A DNA stretch of 7,250 nucleotides from contig CAMFZJ010000066.1 in NCBI GenBank assembly GCA_946004305.1, positions 1 to 7,250 on the forward strand, given 5' to 3'. Under the pieces are notes generated by a model. It was not told the DNA's origin and made no database searches. It saw only the letters and a program-made list of their open reading frames with translations. Below, in pieces: positions 6,368 through 7,250 of the stretch. Source of the stretch: an uncultured Clostridia bacterium (GTDB lineage: Bacteria > Bacillota > Clostridia > Oscillospirales > Acutalibacteraceae). Positions within the stretch are counted from its first letter, which is position 1. Every line of letters starts with the position of its first letter. The position numbers and the translations under genes are program-made.

Positions 6368-6420
6368 GGTCGGACAGATAGATAAACAAACTATTCTGTC
6401 CGACCGAATTTTTTAATTTT
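6368..6420. terminator. Strong intrinsic terminator, likely bidirectional
   Basis: An 11-bp perfect GC-rich stem (6368-6378 GGTCGGACAGA with 6395-6405 TCTGTCCGACC) can extend inward by ATAG/CTAT pairing with one bulged T. It is followed by GAATTTTTTAATTTT on the + strand. On the - strand the stem is followed by CCCTTTTATTTTG. It lies 24 bp after the rubrerythrin stop and 21 bp beyond the end of the leftward permease gene, as expected for a terminator shared by convergent genes. Confidence 0.9.
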
Positions 6421-6441
6421 CTAATTGTAAGTTAAATTTAA

Positions 6442-7250
6442 TTATCCCTTAAACTTATAGTCCTTACCCGGAAATACTGCGTTTAGGATAATACCTGCAA
6501 TTGAAGCAACTGCAAGAGGTGAAAGTGTAATTGTGCAAGCTGCAATTGAGAAGCTTACTGTGTCAGCTCCTAAGCCTAATGCACATACAACGATTACAGC
6601 GGCAATAATAAGGTTTCTGCTCTTTGTGAAATCTACCTTAGCGTCAACTACGTTTCTTACACCGATAGCAGAAATCATACCGTAAAGTACAAAGCTGATA
6701 CCGCCGATTAATGAGCTTGGAAGTGAGCCGATTAATACAGAAACGATTGGGAAGAAAGATACAACGGCAGCACAGCAAGCTGCAATACGGATTACCTTTG
6801 GATCGTAAACCTTTGTAAGAGCAAGCACGCCTGTGTTTTCGCCGTATGTTGTGTTAGCAGGACCGCCGAATAATGAAGCTAATGATGTTGCAAGACCGTC
6901 ACCTGTAAGTGTTCTGTGGAGGCCCGGATCTTCAATATAGTTTTTGCCTGTTGTTGAGCCGATAGCACAAATGTCGCCGATATGCTCCATCATTGTTGCA
7001 ATAGCAATTGGAACAATGGCAACGATTGATGTAATGATTAATGAAACATTACTGAAATCAACACCGCCGAATACTGTCTGTTCCCACTTAACAGGGATAC
7101 CGATAAGTCCCTCAGGACCAAATATGTCACCCTTTCCAATATTAGCAAAAATATTGTTAAGCTGAGTAAAGTCAAAGATTGGTGCGTAAACTCCTGCTTC
7201 ATCAACACCGCCGGCAAAGAGCCAAGGCATATTCTGAATTAAGTCAGGAT
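6442..7250 (-). CDS. uraA: Uracil permease, NCS2/SLC23 family (C-terminal part)
   Basis: The frame is open past the right edge (visible start PDLIQNMPW), so the 268 visible residues are the C-terminal two thirds of a roughly 420-450-residue membrane proton-coupled nucleobase importer. MEHIGD (Glu codon 6985-6987) and NTTYGENTGV (Glu codon 6838-6840) carry the two glutamates that bind uracil in E. coli UraA. They are 49 residues apart, the same as Glu241 and Glu290 there. DPGLHRTLTGDGLAT and FGGPANTTYGEN are also close to UraA. The TYGEN form favours uracil over the xanthine or purine branch of the family. Helices continue to the end (IAGIILNAVFPGKDYKFKG). The ATG at 7230 is internal. Any pyrimidine-controlled leader (for example a PyrR site) would be outside the window. 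Low-GC Gram-positive homologues are often named pyrP. Confidence 0.93.
   Translation of the reverse strand, partial: PDLIQNMPWLFAGGVDEAGVYAPIFDFTQLNNIFANIGKGDIFGPEGLIGIPVKWEQTVFGGVDFSNVSLIITSIVAIVPIAIATMMEHIGDICAIGSTTGKNYIEDPGLHRTLTGDGLATSLASLFGGPANTTYGENTGVLALTKVYDPKVIRIAACCAAVVSFFPIVSVLIGSLPSSLIGGISFVLYGMISAIGVRNVVDAKVDFTKSRNLIIAAVIVVCALGLGADTVSFSIAACTITLSPLAVASIAGIILNAVFPGKDYKFKG

Noticed and set aside
6944..7165. Open frame on the + strand antisense to the permease
   Set aside because: It lies wholly within conserved permease sequence, including the EHIG motif region, and shows no independent coding signal.

Overview
The window looks like an ordinary chromosomal segment of a low-GC, anaerobic Gram-positive bacterium of the Clostridia, probably an Oscillospirales/Ruminococcus-like gut organism. 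The basis is AT-rich intergenic DNA, strong GGAGG-type ribosome binding sites, a rubrerythrin, a DUF554 membrane protein and a secreted C-terminal beta-propeller protein of a kind common in that group. The assignment is an inference from gene style. No rRNA, tRNA, CRISPR array, insertion sequence or phage gene is visible.

Layout. Positions 1-959 (+) hold the C-terminal part of a beta-propeller protein cut by the left edge. A 62-bp gap follows, containing a likely promoter and a long two-part inverted repeat that ends at the ATG of a DUF554 membrane protein (1022-1747, +). A 13-bp-stem hairpin separates this from a convergent GT-C-type membrane glycosyltransferase (1866-3443, -). A 249-bp divergent intergenic region carries a promoter for a three-gene rightward cluster: endonuclease III (nth, 3693-4319), a PfkB-family sugar/nucleoside kinase (4357-5265) and a small nucleoside 2-deoxyribosyltransferase-family protein (5283-5705), with gaps of 37 and 17 bp. 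After a 101-bp gap with a 21-bp dyad comes rubrerythrin (5807-6343, +). A strong terminator, usable on both strands, then separates it from a convergent uracil permease (6442-right edge, -), cut at its N-terminus by the window edge.

How the genes may work together. The nth-kinase-deoxyribosyltransferase cluster joins removal of oxidised pyrimidines from DNA with nucleoside phosphorylation and N-glycosidic bond chemistry. It lies next to a peroxide-reducing rubrerythrin and a uracil transporter. A pyrimidine/deoxynucleoside salvage or damaged-nucleoside clean-up role is a reasonable hypothesis, but it rests on adjacency only. The remaining genes look functionally independent. Nothing here clearly reveals an undescribed system. 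The points most worth checking are the promoter-in-hairpin arrangement before DUF554 and the kinase-deoxyribosyltransferase pair.
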